Source: Rhizobium sp. BK418
Lineage (GTDB): Bacteria; Pseudomonadota; Alphaproteobacteria; Rhizobiales; Rhizobiaceae
DNA: 64,000 nt
NCBI RefSeq assembly: GCF_004341105.1
Contig: NZ_SLZK01000004.1
Location: 310,001 to 374,000 of the forward strand
Reading direction: 5' to 3'
Shown here: one piece after another, positions 52,801-61,302 of the stretch
Position numbering within the stretch: the stretch's first letter is position 1
Layout: every line of letters begins with the position of its first letter
The notes under the pieces: generated by a model
Told to the model about the DNA's origin: nothing
Seen by the model: only the letters and a program-made list of their open reading frames with translations
The model's database searches: none
Program-made: the position numbers and the translations under genes

Positions 52801-52814
52801 TTGACCTGCGTCAA
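52801..52814. promoter_or_regulatory. FixK/FNR-type box 1 upstream of cyd promoter
   Basis: TTGACCTGCGTCAA, an exact TTGAC-N4-GTCAA palindrome matching the rhizobial FixK/FnrN consensus, 9 bp upstream of the -35 hexamer. Activation of cyd by low oxygen is expected. Confidence 0.7.
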
Positions 52815-52871
52815 TTTGGATACACGCTTCGATCGTCTGTCTCTTCATACATCGGCGGCGCGCGCTTGGAA

Positions 52872-52885
52872 TTGACTTGAGTCAA
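52872..52885. promoter_or_regulatory. FixK/FNR-type box 2
   Basis: TTGACTTGAGTCAA, a second exact TTGAC-N4-GTCAA palindrome, 71 bp from the first. It could reinforce the cyd promoter or serve the divergent 2-hydroxyacid dehydrogenase gene. Confidence 0.65.
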
Positions 52886-53175
52886 ATCCCGCAAACATAA
52901 GGCGCCCAGAGGACGCTCATCTGTCGGGTGCTCAATGTGGGATGAACTACGGAAAAGGCGCGAGCCTCAGATCAAGACGGTCAGGTACGCCCACGTCGGC
53001 ATCAAGGCCGCCTGCGATCTGCGATGAAGTCAAACGAAAAGCGGATAAACAGGAAGAATTTTCAGCTGCTTAAAGCATGAACAACCGTTTTCGAAAGGTG
53101 GCTTCACAAGCGCTGTTGAACCGGATTATCAATCACATTGAGAGGCGGAAGCCACCGCATCTTGAGGAGGATCCC

Positions 53176-54207
53176 ATGACGAATTCTGAAAGGCCGCTGG
53201 CGATCAGCGCGCCGGAGCCGCGTACGCTCGATCTGATTTTCAGCGACAAAGCGCGCGCCGAACTCAACGCTAAATATGAGATCGTCGAGGCCGACCCCGA
53301 AAACATTGATGGCCTTGGCGACAACGTCCTCGGCAAGGCGCGCTACATCATCGGTCAGCCGCCGCTGTCGGCGGAGACGCTTGGACGTATGCCGCAGCTT
53401 CGCTCGATCCTGAATGTCGAGAGCAACCTCCTTAACAACATGCCTTATGATATCCTGTTTCAGCGCGGCATTCATGTCGTGACGACAGGACAGGTCTTTG
53501 CCGAGCCAGTGGCGGAGATTGGCCTCGGTTTTGCACTCAGTCTGGCGCGAGGCATCATCGATGCCGATGTGGCTTTCCGGGAGGGCCATGAACTTTGGGG
53601 TGGCGAGGGCAATGCCAGCGCCCGGCTAATATCGGGTTCCGATATCGGCATCGTCGGTTTCGGCGATCTTGGCAGGGCGCTGCGGCGGGTTCTGTCCGGC
53701 TTCCGTGCCAGGATCAGGGTATTCGACCCCTGGCTGCCGCGTTCGATCCTGGAGGAAAACGGAGTTGAGCCGGCAAGCCTGAACGAAGTGCTGACACAGA
53801 GCGATTTCGTCTTTGTCGTCGCTTCCGTCACCAGTGAGAACAGGGGCTTCCTCGGCGCGGATGCCTTTGCCAGCATGCGCAAGGGAGCAGCCTTCATTCT
53901 GCTCAGCCGCGCCGATGTCGTGGATTTCGATGCGCTGATGGCGGCTGTCGCATCAGGCCATATCGTTGCAGCAAGCGATGTCTATCCGCAGGAACCGCTG
54001 GCGTCAGATCATCCGGTTCGAAATCTCAAGGGCTTCATCCGCTCGGCCCATCGCGCCGGCGCGCTCGATGTCGCCTTCAAGAAGATGGGCGACATGGTTC
54101 TCGAGGATATGGATCTAATGGATCGCGGCCTGCCGCCGATGCGCTGCAAGCGGGCGGAGCGTGAAACGGTGTTCCGCATGCGCTCCAAGCCGGTGTCCGT
54201 TAATTAA
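53176..54207 (+). CDS. D-2-hydroxyacid dehydrogenase-family protein
   Basis: A 343-residue NAD-dependent oxidoreductase. Nucleotide-binding GIVGFGDLGRALR near residue 160, then the catalytic trio: Arg in LLSRADVVD, Glu in YPQEPL and His in SAHRAGA. The family reduces 2-oxo acids or oxidises D-2-hydroxy acids. ATG 53176 follows GAGGAGG; the longer frame from 53077 has no site. Its last codons overlap the stop of the convergent Tim44-like gene. Substrate unknown. Confidence 0.85.
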   Translation: MTNSERPLAISAPEPRTLDLIFSDKARAELNAKYEIVEADPENIDGLGDNVLGKARYIIGQPPLSAETLGRMPQLRSILNVESNLLNNMPYDILFQRGIHVVTTGQVFAEPVAEIGLGFALSLARGIIDADVAFREGHELWGGEGNASARLISGSDIGIVGFGDLGRALRRVLSGFRARIRVFDPWLPRSILEENGVEPASLNEVLTQSDFVFVVASVTSENRGFLGADAFASMRKGAAFILLSRADVVDFDALMAAVASGHIVAASDVYPQEPLASDHPVRNLKGFIRSAHRAGALDVAFKKMGDMVLEDMDLMDRGLPPMRCKRAERETVFRMRSKPVSVN

Positions 54208-55217
54208 GCGGCGCGCTGGCCCGTGCCTTGGATCGCGGCAAGCTTCCAGTCGGCGCCGGGCTTGCGTACGAAGGTCCAGACCTCAGTGCTTTCGCTCGGG
54301 CGGCGGTCGTCGCCTGAGACGACGCGGCCGGTATTGCGCTCGACCATAGCGTCGATCGAAGAATAGCGCATTGCAAGCGTCGCATATTCCTGACCGTTCT
54401 CACGCCACGCCTCGGCAATGTCGCCCTGCAGCAGCTTGACGTCGGAAACCTTGTTACGCACGCCATTGGTGGCGTTTTCGCCAAGCTCTTCAGCAAGGTA
54501 GGACATGGCTTCCGGCGTCGTCAGGCGGCGCAACGCGCCGTAATCTTCCGCGCCATAAGCGGTCTGAACTTTCGTCAGCAATTCCTCGAATTGATCCAGG
54601 TCCGCCTGGGCGAGGCCGATCTCATCACTCGGGCGCGCATTACGCTGCTGCTGGTTGCCGGCGCCCGAACCGATCGCCGGAATATGGAAAGACGATCCGC
54701 CATTGGCCGGCGGCATGTTATAGGATTGCTGTCCGCCATAGCTCTGGCCGCCTGCACCATAAGAGGGCTGTCGGCGATTGGCGAAGAAGCGCATCGCAAG
54801 CGTGATCGCGCCAAAGATCAGCGCAATCTGCAACAGCATGCCCAGGAAGCCGAAACCGCCGCCGAAACCGTGGCCTAGAAGCATGCCGAGTAAGCCACCG
54901 GCAATCAGGCCGCCGATCATCGAACGGCCGAAACCGCCGAAGAAGCCGGGGCGCTGCTGCGCATAGCCAGGCTGCGGCGTGTTATAGGGTGTGTTCGTCT
55001 GCGGGCGCGGGGTCATCGAGCGTTCGATGGGCGCAGCAGGGGCAGGAACGGTGCGGGTAACCGGAGGCGCGCTGAAAGTCCGCGTGCCGCGGCTTCCGAA
55101 TCCGCCAAAGCCGCCGGCGCGGCGCGCATCGGCATCGCTGATCGTGGCAAAGACGGTGGCGCTCGCGAGGACGGCAATCGCCGCGATCCTAGCAAAACGC
55201 GAAACGGCACTGGGCAT
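54204..55217 (-). CDS. Tim44-domain membrane protein
   Basis: A 337-residue protein: signal peptide (about 1-31, ending ADA), a proline/glutamine-rich stretch (50-90), a glycine-rich region with membrane segments at about 100-145 (GGLIAGGLLGMLLGHGFGGG), a low-complexity linker, and a C-terminal Tim44-like domain from about 195 (LAQADLDQFEELLTKVQTAY). Bacterial Tim44 proteins such as TimA of Caulobacter are envelope-associated; the role is poorly known. Convergent overlap of stop codons with the preceding gene. Confidence 0.85.
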   Translation of the reverse strand: MPSAVSRFARIAAIAVLASATVFATISDADARRAGGFGGFGSRGTRTFSAPPVTRTVPAPAAPIERSMTPRPQTNTPYNTPQPGYAQQRPGFFGGFGRSMIGGLIAGGLLGMLLGHGFGGGFGFLGMLLQIALIFGAITLAMRFFANRRQPSYGAGGQSYGGQQSYNMPPANGGSSFHIPAIGSGAGNQQQRNARPSDEIGLAQADLDQFEELLTKVQTAYGAEDYGALRRLTTPEAMSYLAEELGENATNGVRNKVSDVKLLQGDIAEAWRENGQEYATLAMRYSSIDAMVERNTGRVVSGDDRRPSESTEVWTFVRKPGADWKLAAIQGTGQRAA

Positions 55218-55298
55218 TCTTGCAATCTCCTATCATGCGCTAAACGGCACGTCGGGCCTAATATAGGTAGTCTTTCTGCCCTGTGAAGTTGCGCGTTG

Positions 55299-55757
55299 CT
55301 ACTGGCAGACGTCGACCCATTCAGCTCCGGTGATTTTAGCCAGTCGGTCAGTCGCGATTCGTACCGCAGAATTGGTCGAGCCGGCGGCCGGCACAACCTC
55401 ATCGAATTGCTTCAGCGACACGTCGCAGTAGATCGGCAGCGGGGCTGGCAGACCAAAGGGGCAGACGCCACCGACGGGGTGGCTCGTTGCCGCCAATACC
55501 TCTTCGGCATCGAGCATGCGGCCCTTGCCGCCGAAAGTGTCCTTGAATTTCCTGTTGTCGAGACGCGCCGTGCCGCCTGCTACGATCAGCATGGTGCGGT
55601 CGCCGACGCGAAGGCAGATCGTCTTGGCGATCTGCGCGGGTTCGACACCATGTGCTTCTGCCGCGAGCGCGACGGTCGAAGAGCTTTCGGCCGTTTCGAC
55701 GATGGCAATATCGGGAGCATTGATTGCGAAGAAGGCGCGTACGGAATCGAGGCTCAT
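55299..55757 (-). CDS. YbaK/EbsC-family aminoacyl-tRNA deacylase-like protein
   Basis: A 152-residue protein of the YbaK/ProX editing-domain fold: the catalytic-type Lys in IAKTICLRVGD, GGTARLDNRKFKD and the GGVCPFGLP loop are all present. Such enzymes hydrolyse mischarged tRNA, for example Cys- or Ala-tRNA(Pro), in trans. The ATG at 55757 (MSLDSVRAFF) is preferred over the one at 55787. Confidence 0.88.
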   Translation of the reverse strand: MSLDSVRAFFAINAPDIAIVETAESSSTVALAAEAHGVEPAQIAKTICLRVGDRTMLIVAGGTARLDNRKFKDTFGGKGRMLDAEEVLAATSHPVGGVCPFGLPAPLPIYCDVSLKQFDEVVPAAGSTNSAVRIATDRLAKITGAEWVDVCQ

Positions 55758-55988
55758 GGGATGGGATACTTTTGAGTGAACAGCCAATCTGGAGCCGCAT
55801 GATGATGCGACATGGGATTCATGTATTTGCCGTCCAACTTAATATTTAGATTTCAGAAAATTCAATCGTTTAGTTTCTGAGGAGCATTTCTATGCATCCT
55901 GGAAGGCAATTCGAATTGTTCCTGACTTCTAACTCATGGATATTGCTGGAAAATTAGAAATCCAGCCTTCGCGCATCGAGGACATATA

Positions 55989-56990
55989 GTGAGCAAGCCG
56001 AACTATCGGGATATTGCCCGCCAGGCAGGTGTGGGAACCGCTACCGTCGAACGGGTCCTGAATGGCCGCGGCGGAGTTCGTCCCGAACTGGTCGGGAAGG
56101 TCATCATCGCCGCGCGCAGCCTCGACTATCCGCGCACGCTTCCAGACCCCCATCGCAGTCTGTTGCGCATCGAGGTGCTGATGGTCCGCCCCGAGACGAC
56201 CTTTTATCAGCGACTCTCCAAGGCATTCGAGCGGACCGCCGCGACCCTCGATCCGTTGGTCGTCGTGCATCGCAGCTTCACCGAGGAGATGAAGCCGGAG
56301 GAAATTGCCCGGCGCATCCTGTCAACCGACATGCCGCGCGCCGGCCTGATCCTTGCGGTGCCGAATAGTCCGGTGATCCAGGCAGCTGTTGAGAAAGTCG
56401 TCGCCAAGGGATTGCCGGTCGTCCACGTCGTCACCCGCGCGTCCGACCGTTCAGGTGAATTCGTCGGCATCGACAATTATGCCGCCGGACGGACCGCCGC
56501 GCTGTTCATCAGTCGCATGGCCCGCAGGCAAGGGCCAGTCGTCGCAATCTGTCACCCGATCTATCAGGTGCATCGCGATCGCATCCGCGGGTTTTCCGAT
56601 TATTTTCTGGAGCATCCGGGTGCCACCAGCTTTCAATGGCTGGGCTTCGGCCTTGATGAGGAGCACTTCAGCGCCGAGCTTTTGCTCTCGGCCCTTAAAA
56701 CCTATCCGGATCTCGCCGGGCTCTACAATGCCGGCGGCGCCAATTCCGCACTGATCGATGTGCTGCGTCGTCATGCGCGCGAGCGCAATATCTTCTTCGT
56801 CGGCCATGAACTCACAGATTACACCCGCAAAGCCCTGCAGGACGATGTCATGGATGTGGTGCTCGACCAGGCGCCGGAAGCGCAGGCGCGGCGATCGCTC
56901 GATCTCGTCCTGCGCCGCATCGGTCTGACCGATATCGAGCCGGATCGGGCGCCCATCCGTTTCATCACCATCACCAAGGAAGGGCTTTGA
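55989..56990 (+). CDS. LacI-family regulator of the mocDEF-like locus
   Basis: A 333-residue regulator with N-terminal helix-turn-helix (YRDIARQAGVGTATVERVLNG) and a ligand-binding domain of the ribose-binding type. It starts with GTG at 55989. It lies 171 bp upstream of the MocD-like gene, same direction, and an operator-like repeat overlaps its stop codon, so it probably controls that operon. It is not the GntR/aminotransferase-like MocR described for Sinorhizobium rhizopine loci. Confidence 0.85.
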   Translation: MSKPNYRDIARQAGVGTATVERVLNGRGGVRPELVGKVIIAARSLDYPRTLPDPHRSLLRIEVLMVRPETTFYQRLSKAFERTAATLDPLVVVHRSFTEEMKPEEIARRILSTDMPRAGLILAVPNSPVIQAAVEKVVAKGLPVVHVVTRASDRSGEFVGIDNYAAGRTAALFISRMARRQGPVVAICHPIYQVHRDRIRGFSDYFLEHPGATSFQWLGFGLDEEHFSAELLLSALKTYPDLAGLYNAGGANSALIDVLRRHARERNIFFVGHELTDYTRKALQDDVMDVVLDQAPEAQARRSLDLVLRRIGLTDIEPDRAPIRFITITKEGL

Positions 56991-57004
56991 TCTAATTTGA
57001 TCAA
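56987..57004. promoter_or_regulatory. Operator-like inverted repeat upstream of mocD-like gene
   Basis: TTGATC-TAATTT-GATCAA, a perfect 6-6-6 inverted repeat overlapping the LacI gene stop codon, 158 bp before the mocD-like start. A candidate binding site for the LacI protein; a FixK/FNR site would need a 4-bp spacer. Confidence 0.4.
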
Positions 57005-57161
57005 CGATGCCTTCGGCGCCGCGACGCTCTCCTGTTAATTTCAATGCCAGGAGGAGAGCCGGAGCGTCGAGAGGAGCGACACCGGATTAGGCGCGCCAGC
57101 GCTCTCTTTCAAACGAACGTATGCGAAGCGGAAATGACGGCTTCGCCTGGAGGAGAGTGAA

Positions 57162-58196
57162 ATGGACGATCTGAAATTCGGCATGCGCAACAAACGCGGC
57201 GACTGGGCACCCAACAAGCCCGTCGAGACCGCGCCGCTCTTTGCCTTTCCGCCGCGGCTGATGACCATCCTGAAATGGCTGCCGCACTATTTCTTTCCCT
57301 GGAATGCGATCTTTGCTGCGTCCGCCGTCGCCTATTGGGCCTGGGTCATTCCGCCTGTCGAGACGATGCGAACCTTCGGCTTCGGCTGGATTGCCTGGCT
57401 CTATGCCATGAATGCAATCTGCGTTCTGCTCTTCTACGGCGCCTTCGAGGTGCATCTCTATGTGCTGAAGCGCCAGGAAAACCGGTTCAAGTACAATGGA
57501 AAATTCCCGGCTGAGCAGAAAAGCAAGGCCTTCTGGTTCGAAAGCCAGAACGTCGACAATATGTTGCGCACCTTCCTGTCAGGCGTGACGATCTGGACGG
57601 CAATCGAGGCGGGCATGCTATTGGCCTATGCCAATGGTTACGTGCCGTGGCTGAGCTTTGCCGAACATCCCTGGACGCTTGCCATTGTCGCGCTGATCGT
57701 CCCGATCATTCACGAATTCCACTTCTTCTGCATCCACCGGCTCATCCACACCCCGTTTCTCTACAAGTGGGTGCACTCGGTCCATCATAATTCAGTCAAC
57801 CCATCGCCCTGGTCGTCGCTGTCGATGCATCCGGTCGAGCATCTGCTTTATCTCGGAACGGCCTTCTATCACCTGATCCTGCCATCCAACCCGGTCCTGA
57901 TGCTCTATCAACTCCACTATGCGGGTTACGGAGCCATTCCCGGCCATGTGGGTTTCGACAAGGTCGAGATCGGCGAGGGCAAGCTGGTCGATAGCCATGC
58001 CTATGCCCATTACCTGCACCACAAATATTTCGAGGTGAATTACGGCGATACGCTGATCCCGCTCGATCGGTGGTTCGGCACCTGGCACGACGGCTCGCCC
58101 GAAGGCGAGGCCCGGATGCAGGAGCGCTATCGTCGACGTAAGGAAAAGCTCGCAGCCGGCAAGGCCGGCATGGAAATCAAGGGAGCGGCCGAATGA
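57162..58196 (+). CDS. mocD: MocD-like fatty acid hydroxylase-superfamily oxygenase
   Basis: A 344-residue membrane di-iron oxygenase. Hydrophobic segments lie near 45-65, 75-100 and 140-180, and the His boxes are HEFHFFCIHRLIH, HSVHHNS, HPVEH and HYLHHKYFEVNYG, as in sterol desaturase/fatty acid hydroxylase proteins. Rhizobial MocD, together with MocE and MocF, removes the O-methyl group of the rhizopine 3-O-methyl-scyllo-inosamine. The same three-gene arrangement follows here: its stop overlaps the ferredoxin start. A sterol- or lipid-hydroxylase role remains possible. GGAGGAGAG precedes the ATG. Confidence 0.82.
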   Translation: MDDLKFGMRNKRGDWAPNKPVETAPLFAFPPRLMTILKWLPHYFFPWNAIFAASAVAYWAWVIPPVETMRTFGFGWIAWLYAMNAICVLLFYGAFEVHLYVLKRQENRFKYNGKFPAEQKSKAFWFESQNVDNMLRTFLSGVTIWTAIEAGMLLAYANGYVPWLSFAEHPWTLAIVALIVPIIHEFHFFCIHRLIHTPFLYKWVHSVHHNSVNPSPWSSLSMHPVEHLLYLGTAFYHLILPSNPVLMLYQLHYAGYGAIPGHVGFDKVEIGEGKLVDSHAYAHYLHHKYFEVNYGDTLIPLDRWFGTWHDGSPEGEARMQERYRRRKEKLAAGKAGMEIKGAAE

Positions 58197-58504
58197 GCTG
58201 GATCACTGCCTGCAAACTCGATGACATCGAACAGGAAGGTGCCATCCGTTTCGATCACGACAGCCGTACCTATGCCATCTATCGCGGCCCGGACGACAGC
58301 GTCTATTGCACCGCCGGTCTCTGCACCCACGAGTCGATCCATCTCGCAGAAGGACTGGTCATGGAATTCGAAGTGGAATGTCCCAAACATTCCGGCGCCT
58401 TCGACTACCGCACCGGCGAGGCTCTCCGGCTTCCCGCCTGCGAGAACCTGAAAACCTATCCGGCCGAAGTGATCGACGGGGTAGTGCGCGTGGCTCTCGC
58501 CTGA
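58193..58504 (+). CDS. mocE: MocE-like Rieske ferredoxin
   Basis: A 103-residue soluble Rieske [2Fe-2S] protein. The cluster ligands are C44-T-H46 and C63-P-K-H66, followed by SGAFDYRTGEAL. It would carry electrons from the reductase to the MocD-like oxygenase. Start overlaps the oxygenase stop by 4 bp. Confidence 0.88.
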   Translation: MSWITACKLDDIEQEGAIRFDHDSRTYAIYRGPDDSVYCTAGLCTHESIHLAEGLVMEFEVECPKHSGAFDYRTGEALRLPACENLKTYPAEVIDGVVRVALA

Positions 58505-58567
58505 TGATCCTCCCTGGCCGGCGTCTCCTCCTCACGAGCGCCGGCCTCTTTTTCCATGGAGAGCTTT

Positions 58568-59773
58568 ATGAGCGGCATTGTCATCATCGGCGCGGGGGAG
58601 TGCGGAACGCGTGCTGCATTCGCCTTGCGCGAAGCCGGATATTCAGGGTCCGTTGTGCTGGTCGGAGCCGAGCCGCATCTGCCCTATGAACGGCCGCCAC
58701 TATCGAAGCCGGCGAGTGACGCTGTGCGGATGAAGCTGATCTGCGCGAAGGACGGTCTGGCTGACGCGGGCATCGACTATCTCAAGGGCGTGTCGGCTTC
58801 GAAGCTGGACGCCGATGCCGGCACAGTGACGCTGAGCGATGGGCGCGTGCTGGCCTATCAAAAGCTGTTGCTGGCAACTGGCGCGCGCCCGAGGCGGCTT
58901 GCTTGCCCCGGTGCCGAGCGGGCGCTCGATTTCCGCACGCATGGCGATGCTGAAGCGATTTTTTCCCGTGCCGGGGTAGCCCGAAGCACCGCGGTCATTG
59001 GCGGCGGCTTGATCGGAATGGAGCTTGCGTCGGTGCTGCGCGGCGAGGGCATTGCCGTGAGCGTCATCGAAGCCGCACCAAAGACCCTTGGACGCGCTGT
59101 CCCGGCGCGCTTTGCCGAAAAGCTGCATGCCAGGCACATCGAAGAAGGCGTCGATTTTCATCTCGGCCGAGGCGTCGCGGCAATCACCGATGATGGCGTC
59201 ATACTGACCGACGGCAGCATGGTTCAAGCACAACTTGTCATCAGCGCCATCGGTGTCATGCCGGAGATCACACTGGCGCAAGACGCTGGACTGGCAACGG
59301 GCAACGGCATTCTGACCGATACTCATCTGCGCACCAGCGCAGCAAATATCTTCGCTGCAGGTGACTGCGCGGCAGTAAGCCAGACTGATGGCGGCCACAT
59401 CAGGTTCGAAAGCTGGCGGAATGCCAGAGCTCAAGCCGAAACCGCGGCGCGCACTATGATCGGTTCGTTGGAGCCTTTCACCGCAATCCCCTGGTTCTGG
59501 TCGGATCAATACGATCTCAGCCTCCAGGTGGTCGGGCTGCCGCAGCCGGCGCATCAAAGCGTGGTCCGGCCGCTTGGCGATGGCGAACTTGAATTCTATC
59601 TGGACGCAGGACGTCTCGTCGCCGCAGCCGGCCTCGGTATCGGTAACGCGGTTGCCAAGGATATCAAGCTTGCCGAGATGTTGATCGCTGCGGGCGTTCG
59701 TCCCGATACCGCCGCGCTAGCCAATGCCAACCTGAACCTCAAGGCGCTTCTGAAGAGCGCGCGGGCGGCCTGA
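58568..59773 (+). CDS. mocF: MocF-like ferredoxin reductase
   Basis: A 401-residue FAD/NAD(P)H oxidoreductase of the ferredoxin-reductase type: FAD-binding IIGAGECGTRAA, YERPPLSKP, LLLATGARPRR, NAD-binding IGGGLIGMELAS and the second FAD motif IFAAGDCAA. It reduces the Rieske ferredoxin. ATG 58568 (MSGIVIIG) is preferred over ATG 58556, as GGAGAG fits it better. The last base overlaps the next gene. Confidence 0.87.
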   Translation: MSGIVIIGAGECGTRAAFALREAGYSGSVVLVGAEPHLPYERPPLSKPASDAVRMKLICAKDGLADAGIDYLKGVSASKLDADAGTVTLSDGRVLAYQKLLLATGARPRRLACPGAERALDFRTHGDAEAIFSRAGVARSTAVIGGGLIGMELASVLRGEGIAVSVIEAAPKTLGRAVPARFAEKLHARHIEEGVDFHLGRGVAAITDDGVILTDGSMVQAQLVISAIGVMPEITLAQDAGLATGNGILTDTHLRTSAANIFAAGDCAAVSQTDGGHIRFESWRNARAQAETAARTMIGSLEPFTAIPWFWSDQYDLSLQVVGLPQPAHQSVVRPLGDGELEFYLDAGRLVAAAGLGIGNAVAKDIKLAEMLIAAGVRPDTAALANANLNLKALLKSARAA

Positions 59774-60600
59774 TGCAGAAGCTCATGATCTTCCAGTCGC
59801 TCTGGGCCATGGAGCGTCGGCATCCTGACGGGTATGAGCGTAGCCTCGACGAGAATATTACAATGATATTAGAGGCCGGCTTCGACGGCATCAGTGCCCA
59901 CTATACGAACCGTGCCGATGTCATTGGGCTGAATGATGCGATCCGCGGCACCGGATTGAAGATCGAAGGTGTCTGTTTTCCCCAGTCAGTGGAGGATTTG
60001 CGCCTGACGCTCGAACTCGCCACGGAATTTCCGGTCAGCCATATCTGTCTGCAGCCCGATATCCGCCTGCGCCGCGTCGAGGATTGCCTGCCAATATTGG
60101 ATGGCTGGATGCAGCTTGCCGACGATGCCGGCATTCCCGTGCTTATCGAAACACATCGCAACCGGATGACGACGGACCTGTTCTTTACGCTCGATCTGCT
60201 GGAGAAACGGCCGAACCTGCCGTTGCTTGCCGATCTCTCGCACTTTACGGTCGCACGCGAGTTCGCCTATCCTGTCGATGCCGAAATTCACGCGATGATC
60301 CATCGCGTCCTGCGAAATGCCCATGCCTTTCACGGCAGGGTCGCATCGTGCGGACAAGTGCAGATCGAAATCTCCTTTCCGCATCATCGGCCGTGGGTCG
60401 GGCTCTTCCGTCAGTGGTGGGACTACGGCATGCGTGACTGGCGCGCTCGGGCGTCGGCCAATGCCGAGCTCGTCTTCACCTGTGAACTGGGGCCAAAGCC
60501 GTATGCAATTAGCACTCGTGACGGCAGTGACAGCACTGGTCGGTGGGCGGAGGCCCTGCAACTGCGTCAGATGCTCCGCGACCTCTGGGCCGCGATTTGA
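59773..60600 (+). CDS. TIM-barrel sugar isomerase/epimerase-like protein
   Basis: A 275-residue protein of the xylose isomerase-like TIM-barrel family (IolE/IolI/MocC-like): metal-ligand segments are seen in IPVLIETHRNRMT (Glu, His), LLADLSHFTVAREF (Asp, His) and EISFPHHRPWVG. In rhizopine and inositol loci such proteins act as dehydratase or isomerase of the inosose. Overlaps the reductase gene by 1 bp, so it belongs to the same operon; reaction not determined. Confidence 0.8.
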   Translation: MQKLMIFQSLWAMERRHPDGYERSLDENITMILEAGFDGISAHYTNRADVIGLNDAIRGTGLKIEGVCFPQSVEDLRLTLELATEFPVSHICLQPDIRLRRVEDCLPILDGWMQLADDAGIPVLIETHRNRMTTDLFFTLDLLEKRPNLPLLADLSHFTVAREFAYPVDAEIHAMIHRVLRNAHAFHGRVASCGQVQIEISFPHHRPWVGLFRQWWDYGMRDWRARASANAELVFTCELGPKPYAISTRDGSDSTGRWAEALQLRQMLRDLWAAI

Positions 60601-60632
60601 TTGCCGTCGTCCTGATGCCAGCAGACTTGTCG

Positions 60633-60657
60633 GGATGATCTCCTCTGGAGATCATCC
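60633..60657 (+). terminator. Stem-loop after the moc-like operon
   Basis: Perfect 11-bp stem GGATGATCTCC / GGAGATCATCC with loop TCT, 32 nt after the stop. No T-run follows, so it may be a transcript-end structure rather than an intrinsic terminator. Confidence 0.55.
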
Positions 60658-60694
60658 TAACGGTCGTCCCGGGCACATCTGCAAGGGATCCGAT

Positions 60695-60877
60695 CTATTT
60701 ATCAGACAAAGCGAGGTCGTGGCGCAGCCATGACGGGAAGGCGTCGACGCTGTTAACAACGCGGCGACGCCGCCATCGAGCAATAATGGTCGCGACGAGG
60801 ATTTCTCGAAAGCTGAATCGCGAGCAGAGCTCGGTCACGGATGCCGACAAGTTCTCGCCGGTGTTTTGCTTGTTCAT
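60695..60877 (-). CDS. Small DUF1127-like protein
   Basis: A 60-residue basic protein. The C-terminal half (IIARWRRRRVVNSVDAFPSW, then LRHDLALSDK) resembles the DUF1127 pattern of an Arg-rich helix, a leucine/proline step and L-RDIGL. Several DUF1127 proteins affect phosphate, carbon metabolism or RNA maturation in rhizobia. It stands alone in a gene-poor stretch; the match is partial. Confidence 0.5.
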   Translation of the reverse strand: MNKQNTGENLSASVTELCSRFSFREILVATIIARWRRRRVVNSVDAFPSWLRHDLALSDK

Positions 60878-61302
60878 GAGTATTCGCGGCCAGAATTCGG
60901 GGCCGCCCTTCTTTCAAGCTGAGAATGCGCAGCGACGGCGCAGGCGTTGCCGTGCCAAAACGCTACGTGCGAAACGGGGTGCCATCTCTGGATGGTGAAG
61001 CTTGAAAGGTCTCGATGAAAGCCGAGGGTTAGGAGCTTCGAAAGCCTATGCCAAAGAGGCGTTGGACGAAGAAATATCTGTCATTGCACGCCTCCGTTGG
61101 TGAATTGCTCCGGCCGCACTTTTTAGCCGATCATGAAAGGTCAGGCAAGGGCGCCGAAGTGCGTCAGTCCAAGGCGCGGATAGAGGGACACTGCTTTGCG
61201 ACTAGGGGCATTAAAATGACCTCGTCGGTGATGATCCTTTGATTCCCGAAAGCGCATGGCTGTGGCTTGGCAGGTTCTGATATCGCGTTGTCGACATGCG
61301 AG
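60878..61302. other. Gene-poor stretch
   Basis: A 425-bp region between the DUF1127-like gene and the unknown gene at 61303. Short ORFs exist on both strands but show no family signature, except a possible acetyltransferase remnant at 61141-61257. No clear promoter or RNA structure is seen. Confidence 0.4.
61141..61257 (-). pseudogene. Possible remnant of a GNAT acetyltransferase C-terminus
   Basis: On the minus strand a 38-codon ORF (MRFRESKDHHRRG ... GALA) contains NAPSRKAVSLYPRLGLTHFG, like the last strand and helix of GNAT acetyltransferases (A-x-LY-x-x-LGF). Nothing upstream continues the family, so it would be a decayed fragment. Weak evidence. Confidence 0.25.
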
